Origin: Roseibium polysiphoniae
GTDB taxonomy: Bacteria; Pseudomonadota; Alphaproteobacteria; Rhizobiales; Stappiaceae
DNA length: 64,000 nt
Reading direction: 5' to 3'
Assembly (NCBI RefSeq): GCF_014842925.1
Contig: NZ_JACYXJ010000001.1
Location: 1 to 64,000 of the forward strand
Each line of letters begins with the position of its first letter. Within the stretch, counting starts at the first letter, position 1. Position numbers and translations under genes: made by a program. Below the pieces are notes generated by a model. That model was not told where the DNA came from. It saw only the letters and a list, made by a program, of their open reading frames with translations, and made no database searches. Shown in pieces: positions 43,018 to 52,933 of this stretch.

Positions 43018-45471
43018 ATGACAAAACAGAAACTCGTTGTTATCGGGAATGGCATGGCGCCCGGGCGCATGCTGGAATTCCTGTTCGAGAAAGATCGGGA
43101 CGCCTATGACGTCACGATCTTCAACGCGGAACCGAGGGTGAACTACAACCGGCTGATGTTGTCTCCGGTTCTCTCCGGCGAAAAGACATATGAAGACATC
43201 ATCACCCACGATGACCAATGGTATGCCGACCATGGCGTGACTCTGCACAAGTCGGCGAGAGTGTCCGAGGTCGACCGCGAGGCGAAAACCGTCACGTCGG
43301 AAAACGGCATCACGGCAGCTTACGACAAGCTGGTTATAGCAACCGGATCTAATCCCTTCATCATTCCACTGCCGGGCAAGGATCTCGAAGGTGTCCTGAC
43401 CTACCGCGATCTCGACGATGTGGAGAAGATGAAGGACGCGGCCGCTCACGGTGGCCGGGCCATTGTGATCGGAGGCGGTCTGCTTGGTCTTGAGGCTGCT
43501 GCAGGTCTCAAGATGCAGGGTATGGAGGTGACGGTGCTTCACCTGATGCCGACGCTGATGGAGCGCCAGCTCGATCCGGCGGCCGGCTATTTGCTCGAGG
43601 AAGAGTTCAAGCGCCGTGGCATTGACGTAAGGACCAAGGCCAACAGCCATGAGATCCTCGACAACGGCGCCGGGAAGGTTGCCGGGATCAAGCTGGACGA
43701 CGGCAGCGAGATTGAGGCCAGCATCGTCGTCATGGCAGTCGGCATCCGGCCGTCCGGCGATCTGGCAAAGTCCTTGGGCCTTGAGGTCAACCGCGGCATC
43801 ATGGTTTCGGACGACATGCGTACGTCTGACGCCGATGTCTTTGCACTTGGCGAATGCGTTGAGCATGGCGGCATGTGCTACGGCCTTGTCGCACCGCTTT
43901 ACGAAATGGCCGGCGTCATCGCAGACAACCTTCTCGGGGGCAGGTCAGAATACAAGGGCTCGGTCACCGCAACGAAGCTCAAGGTCACGGGCGTCGATCT
44001 TTACTCGGCGGGTGATTTTGCAGAGGCCGAGGACCGCGAAGAAATCGTCCTGCGCGATGCATCGGCCGGGGTCTACAAGCGGCTCGTTCTCAAGGACAAC
44101 AAGATCATTGGCGCGGTTCTCTACGGAGAGACGGCCGACGGTCCATGGTTCTTCGACCTATTGAAGAAGGAAACGGACGTCTCCGAAATGCGAGAGACGT
44201 TGATCTTTGGCCAAGCCTACCAGGGGGGCGCCCCCCTGGACCCTACGGCGGCCGTTGCAGCCTTGCCGGATGATGCAGAAATCTGCGGCTGCAACGGCGT
44301 TTGTAAGGGTACCATTGTCAATGCCATCCATGAAAAGGGTCTGACCGGGCTCGACGACGTTCGGGCACACACCAAGGCGTCCGCGTCATGTGGGACCTGC
44401 ACCGGTCTTGTGGAACAGCTTCTCGTCGCAACACTTGGCGATGCCTATGACCCGACCGCCGTCCAGCCCATGTGCGGTTGTACGGATCTTGGTCATGGCG
44501 ATGTGCGCCGGCTGATCAAGGCCAAGGAACTGAAGACCATTCCGGAGGTCATGCAGGAGCTGGAATGGACGTCATCCTGTGGCTGCGCAAAGTGCCGTCC
44601 GGCTCTGAACTACTATCTGGTGGCCGACTGGCCTGATGAATACGCTGATGACTACCAGTCTCGCTTCATCAACGAGCGCGTGCACGCCAACATCCAGAAG
44701 GACGGCACCTATTCGGTCGTTCCGCGCATGTGGGGTGGCATGACCTCGTCGAAGGAACTGCGCGCCATCGCCGATGTGGTCGACAAATACGACATACCAG
44801 CGGTCAAATGCACCGGCGGCCAGCGCATCGACATGCTGGGCATCAAGAAAGAAGACCTGCCGGGCGTCTGGGCTGACTTGGGCGAGGCAGGCTTCGTTTC
44901 CGGTCAGGCCTATGCCAAGGGCCTGCGCACGGTAAAGACCTGTGTCGGTACGGACTGGTGCCGCTTCGGGACGCAGGACTCGACTGGTCTGGGCATCAAG
45001 CTTGAGAAGTTCATGTGGGGCTCCTGGACACCTGCCAAGCTGAAATTGGCGGTCTCGGGCTGTCCTCGCAACTGCGCGGAAGCCACCTGCAAGGACATCG
45101 GCATCGTCTGTGTCGACAGCGGCTATGAGATCCACTTTGCCGGGGCGGCCGGTCTCGACATCAAGGGCACGGAAATCCTCGGCAATGTCACAACAGAGGA
45201 AGAGGCGCTCGAACACGTCGTCGCGCTTGCCCAGATGTACCGCGAGCAGGGCTTCTATCTGGAGCGCATCTACAAGTGGGCCAAGCGGATCGGCGTTGAG
45301 GAAATCCGGCGTCAGATCATGGATGATGCGGCGATGCGCAAACGCTACTTTGACGCTTTCGTCTTCTCTCAAAAATTTGCCCAGGTCGACCCATGGTCGG
45401 AGCGCGTCTCCGGCAAGGACAAGCATGAGTTCAAGCCCATGGCGATCCTGTCTATGGAGGCTGCAGAATGA
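43018..45471 (+). CDS. nirB: assimilatory nitrite reductase large subunit
   Basis: 817 residues from MTKQKLVVIGNGMAPGRMLE. FAD and NAD domains cover 1-410 (second motif AIVIGGGLLGLEAAAGL near 150). Two BFD-like Cys clusters follow (CGCNGVCKG near 421 with SCGTC near 457; MCGCTD near 483 with SCGCAKC near 521). The siroheme/4Fe-4S ligands are TCVGTDWCRFG (about 640-650) and SGCPRNCAEATCKD (about 680-693). It reduces nitrite to ammonium with NADH. Five nt after the globin stop; ATGA overlap with nirD. Confidence 0.95.
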   Translation: MTKQKLVVIGNGMAPGRMLEFLFEKDRDAYDVTIFNAEPRVNYNRLMLSPVLSGEKTYEDIITHDDQWYADHGVTLHKSARVSEVDREAKTVTSENGITAAYDKLVIATGSNPFIIPLPGKDLEGVLTYRDLDDVEKMKDAAAHGGRAIVIGGGLLGLEAAAGLKMQGMEVTVLHLMPTLMERQLDPAAGYLLEEEFKRRGIDVRTKANSHEILDNGAGKVAGIKLDDGSEIEASIVVMAVGIRPSGDLAKSLGLEVNRGIMVSDDMRTSDADVFALGECVEHGGMCYGLVAPLYEMAGVIADNLLGGRSEYKGSVTATKLKVTGVDLYSAGDFAEAEDREEIVLRDASAGVYKRLVLKDNKIIGAVLYGETADGPWFFDLLKKETDVSEMRETLIFGQAYQGGAPLDPTAAVAALPDDAEICGCNGVCKGTIVNAIHEKGLTGLDDVRAHTKASASCGTCTGLVEQLLVATLGDAYDPTAVQPMCGCTDLGHGDVRRLIKAKELKTIPEVMQELEWTSSCGCAKCRPALNYYLVADWPDEYADDYQSRFINERVHANIQKDGTYSVVPRMWGGMTSSKELRAIADVVDKYDIPAVKCTGGQRIDMLGIKKEDLPGVWADLGEAGFVSGQAYAKGLRTVKTCVGTDWCRFGTQDSTGLGIKLEKFMWGSWTPAKLKLAVSGCPRNCAEATCKDIGIVCVDSGYEIHFAGAAGLDIKGTEILGNVTTEEEALEHVVALAQMYREQGFYLERIYKWAKRIGVEEIRRQIMDDAAMRKRYFDAFVFSQKFAQVDPWSERVSGKDKHEFKPMAILSMEAAE

Positions 45472-45815
45472 ACGTCGTCGCCAAGGACTGGGTCGCGATC
45501 GGCGACCTCACCGACATTCCGCGCCAGGGCGCCCGCGTCGTCAAGACAGATGCTGGCTGCATTGCGGTGTTCCGCACGGTGAACGACGAGGTCTACGCCC
45601 TGGACGACCGTTGCCCGCACAAGGGCGGTCCGCTCAGCAATGGCATCGTCCACGGCTCCTCGGTCACCTGTCCGCTGCACAATTGGGTCTTCGATCTGGC
45701 AACGGGCCTTGCTCAAGGGGCTGACGAGGGAGCGGTCCTGACCACACCGGCAAAGGTGGAAGGTGGCAAGATCCTGCTGGCAGTTGATGCCCTTGCGTCT
45801 CGTGCCGCTGGCTGA
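45468..45815 (+). CDS. nirD: nitrite reductase small subunit (Rieske-like)
   Basis: 115 residues. The Rieske fold is present, with metal-binding text RCPHKGGPLSNGIVHG and CPLHNWVFDLATG, so unlike many NirD proteins it keeps both Cys-x-His pairs (CPH and CPLH). It partners NirB in cytoplasmic nitrite reduction. The ATG overlaps the nirB stop. Confidence 0.92.
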   Translation: MNVVAKDWVAIGDLTDIPRQGARVVKTDAGCIAVFRTVNDEVYALDDRCPHKGGPLSNGIVHGSSVTCPLHNWVFDLATGLAQGADEGAVLTTPAKVEGGKILLAVDALASRAAG

Positions 45816-45929
45816 CCACGGATTTCAAGAAAAGGCCCCATCGCCTAACAATCCCCATCGACCAGAAAGCCGAATAGACCAAAAAGGCAGAGCCCGGATC
45901 TGGCGAGGAAACAAGAAAGAGAGAGACAG

Positions 45930-48626
45930 GTGACCGAAGAAGGACAAGAAGCCACGGTTAAAACCACCTGTCCCTATTGCGGCGTCGGCTGCGGTGTTCT
46001 CGCGAACGTCGCAGCCGATGGAAATGTCACCGTCAAGGGCGATCCGGATCACCCAGCCAACTTTGGCCGGCTGTGCTCCAAGGGGTCGGCTTTGGCGGAG
46101 ACGCTTTCACTGAGCGATCGTTTGCTTTATCCGCAGATCGGCGACAAGCAGGCGTCCTGGGATCAGGCCCTTGATCTGATCGCGTCAAAGTTTGCAGCGA
46201 CCATCGAAGAGCATGGACCTGACAGTGTTGCCTTCTATGTCTCGGGCCAAATCCTGACCGAAGATTACTACGTCGCGAACAAGCTGATGAAGGGCTATAT
46301 CGGTTCGGCGAACATCGACACCAACTCTCGCCTGTGCATGGCCTCCTCTGTTGCCGGTCATCGACGCGCATTCGGGTCTGATACCGTTCCTGGAACCTAT
46401 GAGGACCTTGAACTTGCGGACCTGATTGTTCTGGTCGGTTCGAACCTTGCCTGGTGTCATCCGGTGATCTTCCAGCGCATCGAGGCGGCGAAACGCGAAA
46501 ACCCTGCGCTTCGGGTTGTCGTTGTTGACCCTCGCCGGACGGCCACATGCGAACTTGCGGACCTTCATCTGGCGCTCAAGCCAGACACAGACGTGGCCCT
46601 GTTCAACGGCCTGCTTTCCTTCCTTTCCGACGTAGACGGCCTTGACCGATCCTTCATCGACCAACACACGCATGGTTTTGAAGCTGCACTGGCAGAAGCA
46701 GGCCCGCTGGACATGGCGAAGGTCGCAGAGCAGACCGGTCTGTCAGTCCGCGATCTTGCGACGTTTTACACCATGGTCGCGCGTACCGAGAAGACCGTCA
46801 CGGTCTACAGTCAGGGCGTCAACCAGTCGGTCGTCGGCACCGACAAGGTCAATGCAATCATCAATACCCATCTTGCGACCGGTCGCATCGGCCGTGCAGG
46901 CATGGGGCCATTTTCCATCACTGGACAGCCCAACGCCATGGGGGGACGCGAGGTTGGTGGACTGGCCAATATGCTCGCTGCCCATATGGCCATTGAAAAC
47001 CCGGAGCATCGCCAGTTGGTGCAGGACTTCTGGCAGAGCCCGAAGATGGCCCGGCGCCAGGGCCTCAAGGCCGTTGACATGTTCGGCGCGGTGCGTGACG
47101 GCCGCATCAAGGCGATCTGGATCATGGCGACCAACCCGGTCGACAGCCTGCCCGCCGCAGATGAAGTCGCCCTTGCCTTGAAGCATTGCCCCTTTGTGGT
47201 CGTCTCCGATGTCTCGACAGAGGTCGACACGCTGCCCTACGCCCATGTCTCGCTGCCTGCCGCAGCGTGGGGCGAGAAGAACGGCACGGTTACGAACTCC
47301 GAACGCCGGATCTCCAGGCAGCGCCGCTTTCTGGACCTGCCCGGCGAGGCAAGGGCGGACTGGCGGGCGCTGTGCGAAGTGGCAAAGCGCATGGGCTTTG
47401 CGGAAGGGTTCAATTACGCGGGCGTCGATGAGGTCTTTGCGGAACATGCGGCCCTGTCTGCTCATCAGAACGATGGAACACGTGACTTTGACATCGGCGC
47501 ATTCGCCGATATTGGCCAGCAGGATTATGACGATCTGACTCCCGTGCAATGGCCCGCACGCGCGGGAGAGCCGAAGCGTGACAGCCGGTTCTTCGCTGGC
47601 GGTGGATTTTTTACAAAGGACCGTAAGGCCAACTTCGTCGCTGTAGAAACGACGGCGCCCGCCAGACGGCAGCGCGCCTATCCCTTCGTCCTCAACACGG
47701 GCCGTATCCGCGACCAGTGGCACACCATGACGCGCACGGCGAAAACCGCGCGCCTGTCGTCTCACATCGCGGAACCCTTCGCAGAAATTCATCCCGAAGA
47801 CGCCGCTGCGATCGGTCTTGGCGACGCGGAGCTGGTTGAGGTGAAAAGCCCCCATGGCCGCGTCGTGGTGAGGGCACTGGTGAGCGAAAAGGCGCAGAAG
47901 GGATCTGTCTTCGTGCCCATGCACTGGACCGATCAATTTGCCTCGAAAGGCCGTGTCGATGCGGTGGTTTCTCCCGATACGGATCTCTTCTCCGGTCAGC
48001 CCGGATCGAAATTCACGCCTGTCGCTCTGATGCCCGTTTCGTGCAGCTGGTACGGCTTTGCAGTCCTGCGCGACAAGCCGGAAGGCATTCCGGCTGACTA
48101 TTGGGCTCTGGCTCAAGCGCCGGGTGGGTGGCGTGTCGAACTTGCAGGACTGGGTCAAGACGATCTCAAAGAGATGGCATGCGCACTTCTGCCCGGGGAC
48201 ACCGACGAGGCAGCATTCCTCAGCTATGAGGATGGGGGCGAGGGCGTGCAGCGCCTGGCTCTCTGGGATAACGGCGATCTTGTAGCGACGTTTTTCTTCG
48301 CGCCGGAGCCGGTTGCCGTATCCCGGCAATGGGCCGCATCTCTGCTGGAGACAAAAGCCGAAAATACGATCGAGCGTTACCGAGTGCTGGCTGGCCGGCC
48401 GGCGGCGGATCGACCGGACCCAGGCGCGATTGTGTGTTCCTGCTTCCAGATTGGCGTCAATCAGATCACTGCTGCCGCCGGACAAGGCGCGGCAACTGTC
48501 GACGCCATTGGCTCAGTGCTCAAGGCAGGGACCAACTGCGGGTCCTGCCGATCCGAGATCAAAAGCCTTTTGGATGGCCTCAACGACAAGGAGACGGCTG
48601 ATGTCGACATCGCGCAAGCCGGTTGA
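45930..48626 (+). CDS. nasA: assimilatory nitrate reductase catalytic subunit
   Basis: 898 residues starting at GTG 45930 (MTEEGQEATVKTTCPYCGVG). The N-terminal 4Fe-4S cluster is CPYCGVGCGV with a fourth Cys in RLCSKGS. Molybdenum-bisMGD landmarks are NSRLCMASSVAGHRRAFG with the Mo-ligand Cys, and IGRAGMGPFSITGQPNAMGG. The C-terminus (about 835-885) is a BFD-like 2Fe-2S domain, CSCFQIGVNQ and NCGSCRSEIK. It reduces nitrate in the cytoplasm. No separate NasB reductase is present. It begins 114 nt after nirD. Confidence 0.95.
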   Translation: MTEEGQEATVKTTCPYCGVGCGVLANVAADGNVTVKGDPDHPANFGRLCSKGSALAETLSLSDRLLYPQIGDKQASWDQALDLIASKFAATIEEHGPDSVAFYVSGQILTEDYYVANKLMKGYIGSANIDTNSRLCMASSVAGHRRAFGSDTVPGTYEDLELADLIVLVGSNLAWCHPVIFQRIEAAKRENPALRVVVVDPRRTATCELADLHLALKPDTDVALFNGLLSFLSDVDGLDRSFIDQHTHGFEAALAEAGPLDMAKVAEQTGLSVRDLATFYTMVARTEKTVTVYSQGVNQSVVGTDKVNAIINTHLATGRIGRAGMGPFSITGQPNAMGGREVGGLANMLAAHMAIENPEHRQLVQDFWQSPKMARRQGLKAVDMFGAVRDGRIKAIWIMATNPVDSLPAADEVALALKHCPFVVVSDVSTEVDTLPYAHVSLPAAAWGEKNGTVTNSERRISRQRRFLDLPGEARADWRALCEVAKRMGFAEGFNYAGVDEVFAEHAALSAHQNDGTRDFDIGAFADIGQQDYDDLTPVQWPARAGEPKRDSRFFAGGGFFTKDRKANFVAVETTAPARRQRAYPFVLNTGRIRDQWHTMTRTAKTARLSSHIAEPFAEIHPEDAAAIGLGDAELVEVKSPHGRVVVRALVSEKAQKGSVFVPMHWTDQFASKGRVDAVVSPDTDLFSGQPGSKFTPVALMPVSCSWYGFAVLRDKPEGIPADYWALAQAPGGWRVELAGLGQDDLKEMACALLPGDTDEAAFLSYEDGGEGVQRLALWDNGDLVATFFFAPEPVAVSRQWAASLLETKAENTIERYRVLAGRPAADRPDPGAIVCSCFQIGVNQITAAAGQGAATVDAIGSVLKAGTNCGSCRSEIKSLLDGLNDKETADVDIAQAG

Positions 48627-50115
48627 GGTCAAATCGATCGCACAAGCGCCATCGAGGTCCCGCGGCCGTCCTCCGCGCATGGGACCACTGGCGAGCCTGC
48701 CGGTCTTCTTTCCTCTGGAAACGCGCAAGATCCTCTTGGCGGGCGGGACGGAGGCGGCAGCCTGGAAGGCAGAGCTTCTGGCCGCGGCGGGGGCCGAGGT
48801 TCACGTCTACGCCGAAGATCTCGATCCGGTGATGGCGAACCTTTTAAAGACAGGCGGCGTGAACGGACGGTTTGTTCATCATGCGCGACCCTGGGGGGCG
48901 GACAGCTTTGCCTGTGCAGCGCTGGCAATTGCAGATGCGGCAAGCGACGGCGAGGCGCAGGCCTTTTATTGTGCCGCAAAAGCCGCGGGTGTCCCGGTCA
49001 ATGTGATCGACAATCCGCCATTTTGCGAATTCCAGTTCGGCTCTATCGTCAACCGCTCACCTGTGGTGATCGGCATCTCGACCAATGGCGTCGCGCCGAT
49101 CCTGGGGCAGGCGATCCGGCGCAAGATAGAGACGCTTCTGCCATTGTCTTTGGCCGGTTGGGCAGGGCTGGCGGGCAGGGTCCGCAGCACAGTCATGGAA
49201 CGACTGGCACCAGGTCCCCAGCGCCGCAGGTTCTGGGAGCTCTTCACCGATCACGCATTTTCGGAGCGGGACGCGCCCGAAGCGGAGGCGGAGGTCGCAG
49301 CTCTGGTTGAAGCAACAGGTGTCGCGCAAACAGTAAAAGAAGGACGGGTAACGCTCGTGGGAGCGGGGCCAGGCAGCGCTGAACTGCTGACATTGAAAGC
49401 CGTGCGCGCGCTCCAGGCAGCCGACGTCATCCTCTTCGATGATCTTGTTGCAGATGAGGTTCTGGAGCTTGCCCGTAGAGAGGCCAAGCGCATGCTGGTG
49501 GGCAAACGCGGCGGCCGCGAGAGCTGCAAACAGGAAGACATCAACGATCTGATGGTGGAGCTTGCCAAGAAGGGCAAGAACGTCGTGCGTCTCAAGTCAG
49601 GAGATCCGATGATCTTCGGCCGCGCTGGCGAAGAAATCGAGCGCTTGCAGGCAGAAGGCATTCCGGTCGCGGTGGTTCCGGGCGTGACTTCTGCGTCGGC
49701 CATGGCCTCGGCTCTTGGAATTTCGCTCACCCACCGCGATCATGCACAGGCCGTGCGCTTCGTGACGGGCCATTCGAAGAAGGGCGACCTGCAGGAGAGC
49801 GTGGACTGGGCTGGCCTGTCTGACCCCGCGACCACCACCGTCTTTTACATGGGCGGCCGTATGGCCGGTCGCATTTCGGACCGGTTGATCCGGGAGGGAC
49901 GCTCACCCTCGACGCCGGTTGTCGTTATGGCAGGCATCGCGAGGCCCGATGAAAAGCGTTGGCAGGGCAGGCTCCGCGATCTTGAACTGGGGGTCGCTGC
50001 GCTTGATACCAGCGAGCCGGTGCTAATTGGCGTCGGAGAAGTGTTCGATATGGCGGGCACGATGGCTGTGCCTGGGCAGCCCGAGCAGGACTTGGCGACC
50101 GTCTCTCTCCCGTGA
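48601..50115 (+). CDS. cysG: siroheme synthase (CysG, multifunctional)
   Basis: 504 residues from MSTSRKPVEVKSIAQAPSRS, with AAGGAG 7 nt upstream. The N-terminal half (about 35-235) is the precorrin-2 dehydrogenase/ferrochelatase: ILLAGGTEAAAWKAELLAAA and GISTNGVAPILGQAIRRKIE. The C-terminal half is uroporphyrinogen methyltransferase: VTLVGAGPGSAELLTLKAVR, RLKSGDPMIFGRAGEEIERL and VVPGVTSASAMASALGISLT. It supplies siroheme for NirB. The first 26 nt overlap the nasA 3' end in another frame, which couples their translation. Confidence 0.92.
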   Translation: MSTSRKPVEVKSIAQAPSRSRGRPPRMGPLASLPVFFPLETRKILLAGGTEAAAWKAELLAAAGAEVHVYAEDLDPVMANLLKTGGVNGRFVHHARPWGADSFACAALAIADAASDGEAQAFYCAAKAAGVPVNVIDNPPFCEFQFGSIVNRSPVVIGISTNGVAPILGQAIRRKIETLLPLSLAGWAGLAGRVRSTVMERLAPGPQRRRFWELFTDHAFSERDAPEAEAEVAALVEATGVAQTVKEGRVTLVGAGPGSAELLTLKAVRALQAADVILFDDLVADEVLELARREAKRMLVGKRGGRESCKQEDINDLMVELAKKGKNVVRLKSGDPMIFGRAGEEIERLQAEGIPVAVVPGVTSASAMASALGISLTHRDHAQAVRFVTGHSKKGDLQESVDWAGLSDPATTTVFYMGGRMAGRISDRLIREGRSPSTPVVVMAGIARPDEKRWQGRLRDLELGVAALDTSEPVLIGVGEVFDMAGTMAVPGQPEQDLATVSLP

Positions 50116-50133
50116 ACCTTTGACCCGGAGCTC

Positions 50134-50862
50134 TTAGTTCACTTCAACACCGTCATGGATCCGTTGGATCAGCGCAATCGCCTGACGTTTGCAATTGTAT
50201 TCCGCAAACCAGGTCAGAAGCGAGCCGGGCAGGGCCTCCTTCAAAGCTTCCGGAAGGGTGTTGAGGGTTAGCGTTCTCAGGTCATCGTCAATGCTCACCG
50301 CCAAACGCCCGTCGGCGGCGAAATCGCTCGGCAAGGTCAAAGTGGTCTGGTCCTTGGGCCAGGAAATGTCGGTGATGCGCCCGGCGGAGCTCCGCACCGA
50401 GACCACGGCGGAAACTGAGGCGTCTCTACGTGCAAGGGTCAACTCCGACTGCCGGACACAACGCGGACCGGAGCTGTCGACACTGGCGTGCCAGATACTG
50501 GCGGGTATGCGAAATGCACCGTCAAGGTTGCGCGACGCACCAAGCACATTTGACCGCGCGTCCGGGTCGCCCAAAAGAACCTTCAGAGCATCCCAGCTTG
50601 CGGGAACAGGCGAAGTGGATTTCGCCGAGCTCTCGTCCTCGAGCGAACCTTCAAACGGGCCGTCGATCACGCGCATCTTGCCGTCCTGGGACAGGATCGT
50701 GACACGGGCCTCGCCGGGCAGGGTCAGCACGGACGTGGGCGCCAGAATATCACCCGGCAGGTGGTCAGTGTCCCCGCTGGCCGCAACGACGACCATGTCC
50801 GCCCAGGCAGGAACGGCAGAGCAACCAAGCACCAGGGCCATAAGCCATGCCATGTATCGCAT
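50134..50862 (-). CDS. secreted FecR-like/hypothetical protein, third gene of caspase-cyclase operon
   Basis: 242 residues from MRYMAWLMALVLGCSAVPAW with a clear signal peptide. The next part (GDTDHLPGDILAPTSVLTLP, then ARVTILSQDGKMRVIDGPFE) resembles FecR-type beta repeats that read out envelope or peptidoglycan state. The C-terminal part has one Cys near residue 135 and another near 229. Adjacent genes encode a CHASE2 cyclase and a caspase-like protein in the same direction. The function is unknown. An upstream frame extension of 23 residues is not preferred. Confidence 0.6.
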   Translation of the reverse strand: MRYMAWLMALVLGCSAVPAWADMVVVAASGDTDHLPGDILAPTSVLTLPGEARVTILSQDGKMRVIDGPFEGSLEDESSAKSTSPVPASWDALKVLLGDPDARSNVLGASRNLDGAFRIPASIWHASVDSSGPRCVRQSELTLARRDASVSAVVSVRSSAGRITDISWPKDQTTLTLPSDFAADGRLAVSIDDDLRTLTLNTLPEALKEALPGSLLTWFAEYNCKRQAIALIQRIHDGVEVN

Positions 50863-50931
50863 TTGAACTGCTCCCTGGGTTCTCGCCAAAACCATAGACC
50901 GCGTCCTGCTCCGCAGAAAGGCGGCTGCCAA

Positions 50932-52881
50932 TCATTTTCCCGATAGCGTTACTTTCGTTCCAACAGAGCCATCGCGCAATCGCTCAATGTGAAGTTGGGT
51001 TGGTCCATCGCCTGGTTTCAACGCGGCGACGCTTTCAAGACAGGACAGCGCATCCGGACTGGCGTCAGACATCTTCTGATAGGCTGCCAGATAGGCCTGC
51101 ATCCAGGCGGAAGAAAGATCTTGGTCGGAAACCGGTTCGAAACAGGCAACCGGCTGGCTCCGGCCCTTCAGAACGAGATCGCCCAGCGGGCGGAAGTGGT
51201 GTCCGGGACATTCGGAGGCGACTGCGCTGCTGACGCAAATGCGTGTACCGAGAAACTTATTCGCCCCTTCCAGGCGCGCGGCAGTGTTCACAGTGTCGCC
51301 AATTCCCGTGTAATCAAAGAACCGGCTGCCGCCGAAATTTCCGATGACGGCCTCGCCGTGGTGAATTCCGATCCGTGTTACGCCGAGAGCAATAGACCGG
51401 TCGTTGGCGTCTGCCCGGAAGCTCTCGCAAAATGTGTCCAGTGCGAGAGACAATTCAAGAGCGCGGCTGGCTTGGTCCGGATCCACATCCGGCGCTCCAA
51501 AGAAGCAGACGACCGCATCGCCAATGATCTTGTCGATGGTCGCGCCATGCTCGGTCGCCAGATCGCAGATGCGGTCCAGATAACTGTTAAGCAGCTCGGC
51601 CATCTGCTCCGGTGGCAAGGTCTCCGACAGGCTGGTGAAGCCCTGGAGGTCGGTGAACAGATAGGTGACCGGGCGCTTTTCGCCGCCGAGCTTGAGAGAG
51701 ATGTCACCACTGGTCAGACGCTTGACGAGCGCAGGGCTTACATATTTTGAGAAGGCTGTTTTTAGGAAGACCCGTTCCGAGCGATCCTTGCGCCAACGCA
51801 TCAGTGCCATGATGAGCGCAGACCACACGGCTGCAGCTGGCGGGCCGAGGACAGGAAGCAGCAGGATCTCCAGCGACACCAGCATCCACGCGGCGAGAAG
51901 GTATGCGCCGATCGCCAGAAAAAGCAGCGTGAAGTAGGTGAGAGGGCGTGCAATCACCAGAAAGCCGAAGCTCGCAGCCAGCCCGGCAAGTACCATCAAG
52001 GCAATGGTGTTGAGAAAGGATGCAGACCCAAGCGAACGTCCGGACAGCTGCTGCGCCAGAATGGTTGCGTGAACCTCTATGCCCGTCAACGTCCCTGCTT
52101 CCGAACCCGCCAGTGAAGCCATTGGTGTCGGATGCTGATCAACATAGGGAAGGTCGGTCCCGATCAGGACGTATTTGTCTGTGAACCAGGCCTTCGGAAG
52201 ATATGCGACTGTTTGCGCCGGATACTGCGGAAAGGGCGAGGTGCCGTCGGATCTGTATTGATAGATGATGCGTCCTATCGCCTTCTCTTCAGCCAAAGAC
52301 TCCCCAGAGAGAGCTTCGGCGAAGCTTCGAACGGTCGTGCCGCTTTCGTCTTCAAGCCGCGGGAGATGCCGGAGAACGCCGTCGGCCTCGTCCCGCTGCA
52401 GCACGATGGACCCGCTCTGGCGATCTGAAATCACGGCCTGAAGATAGGCCGCCTGCTCATGCGTCAGCCGTTCCCTGGTGCCCGCCTCAGCTAGAATGAG
52501 GGGTGCACTGGATCGGTCGATCGCATCAAGCAGCTGCTTGTCCTTGGCAGGTTCGCTCGGCCCGTCAATGAGCACATCCAAGCCGATCTTCTGAGGTGAG
52601 GCGGCGTCAATGGTCTCTATCAGCTCGGCGAGAAACCCGCGGTCGATCGGCGACCTGTAGGGAAATTGCGCCAGGGTTTCTTCAGTGATTGTCACGAGTA
52701 CGATATCATTTTCGCAATCGTTACAATCCCCGAAAACGGAGATCACGAGCAGGTCGTCCAGGATCGGCCCGAGGCGCGACGCCAATGGCAGGGACAGAAC
52801 TGCTGCCAACGCGCCAACAGCAAGGGCGACCAGAAGTCTCTGGGACGGGCGACCTTGCCGCCTTGGCTTTTGTGCCATCAT
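50932..52881 (-). CDS. CHASE2-domain class III adenylate/guanylate cyclase
   Basis: 649 residues. A membrane helix (about 15-38) leads to the periplasmic CHASE2 sensor (about 40-285). Three membrane helices follow (about 290-362), then the cyclase domain (about 402-590). Metal Asp residues are D411 (LFTDLQGFTSL) and D455 (IIGDAVVCFFGAP). K451 and T525 (DYTGIGDTVN) sit at the base-selecting positions, and N532/R536 are the transition-state residues. Lys with Thr is the class IIIb arrangement and favours ATP. The caspase gene is 52 bp upstream. Confidence 0.88.
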   Translation of the reverse strand: MMAQKPRRQGRPSQRLLVALAVGALAAVLSLPLASRLGPILDDLLVISVFGDCNDCENDIVLVTITEETLAQFPYRSPIDRGFLAELIETIDAASPQKIGLDVLIDGPSEPAKDKQLLDAIDRSSAPLILAEAGTRERLTHEQAAYLQAVISDRQSGSIVLQRDEADGVLRHLPRLEDESGTTVRSFAEALSGESLAEEKAIGRIIYQYRSDGTSPFPQYPAQTVAYLPKAWFTDKYVLIGTDLPYVDQHPTPMASLAGSEAGTLTGIEVHATILAQQLSGRSLGSASFLNTIALMVLAGLAASFGFLVIARPLTYFTLLFLAIGAYLLAAWMLVSLEILLLPVLGPPAAAVWSALIMALMRWRKDRSERVFLKTAFSKYVSPALVKRLTSGDISLKLGGEKRPVTYLFTDLQGFTSLSETLPPEQMAELLNSYLDRICDLATEHGATIDKIIGDAVVCFFGAPDVDPDQASRALELSLALDTFCESFRADANDRSIALGVTRIGIHHGEAVIGNFGGSRFFDYTGIGDTVNTAARLEGANKFLGTRICVSSAVASECPGHHFRPLGDLVLKGRSQPVACFEPVSDQDLSSAWMQAYLAAYQKMSDASPDALSCLESVAALKPGDGPTQLHIERLRDGSVGTKVTLSGK

Positions 52882-52933
52882 CGTTTTGAGGCACCGATCG
52901 GAAAGCGGTCACCGGGTCTTCGAGGCAAAAGGA

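Noticed and set aside
46743..48485. A 580-codon frame antisense to nasA
   Set aside because: nasA is unmistakable. The antisense frame has no recognisable domain and no start context.
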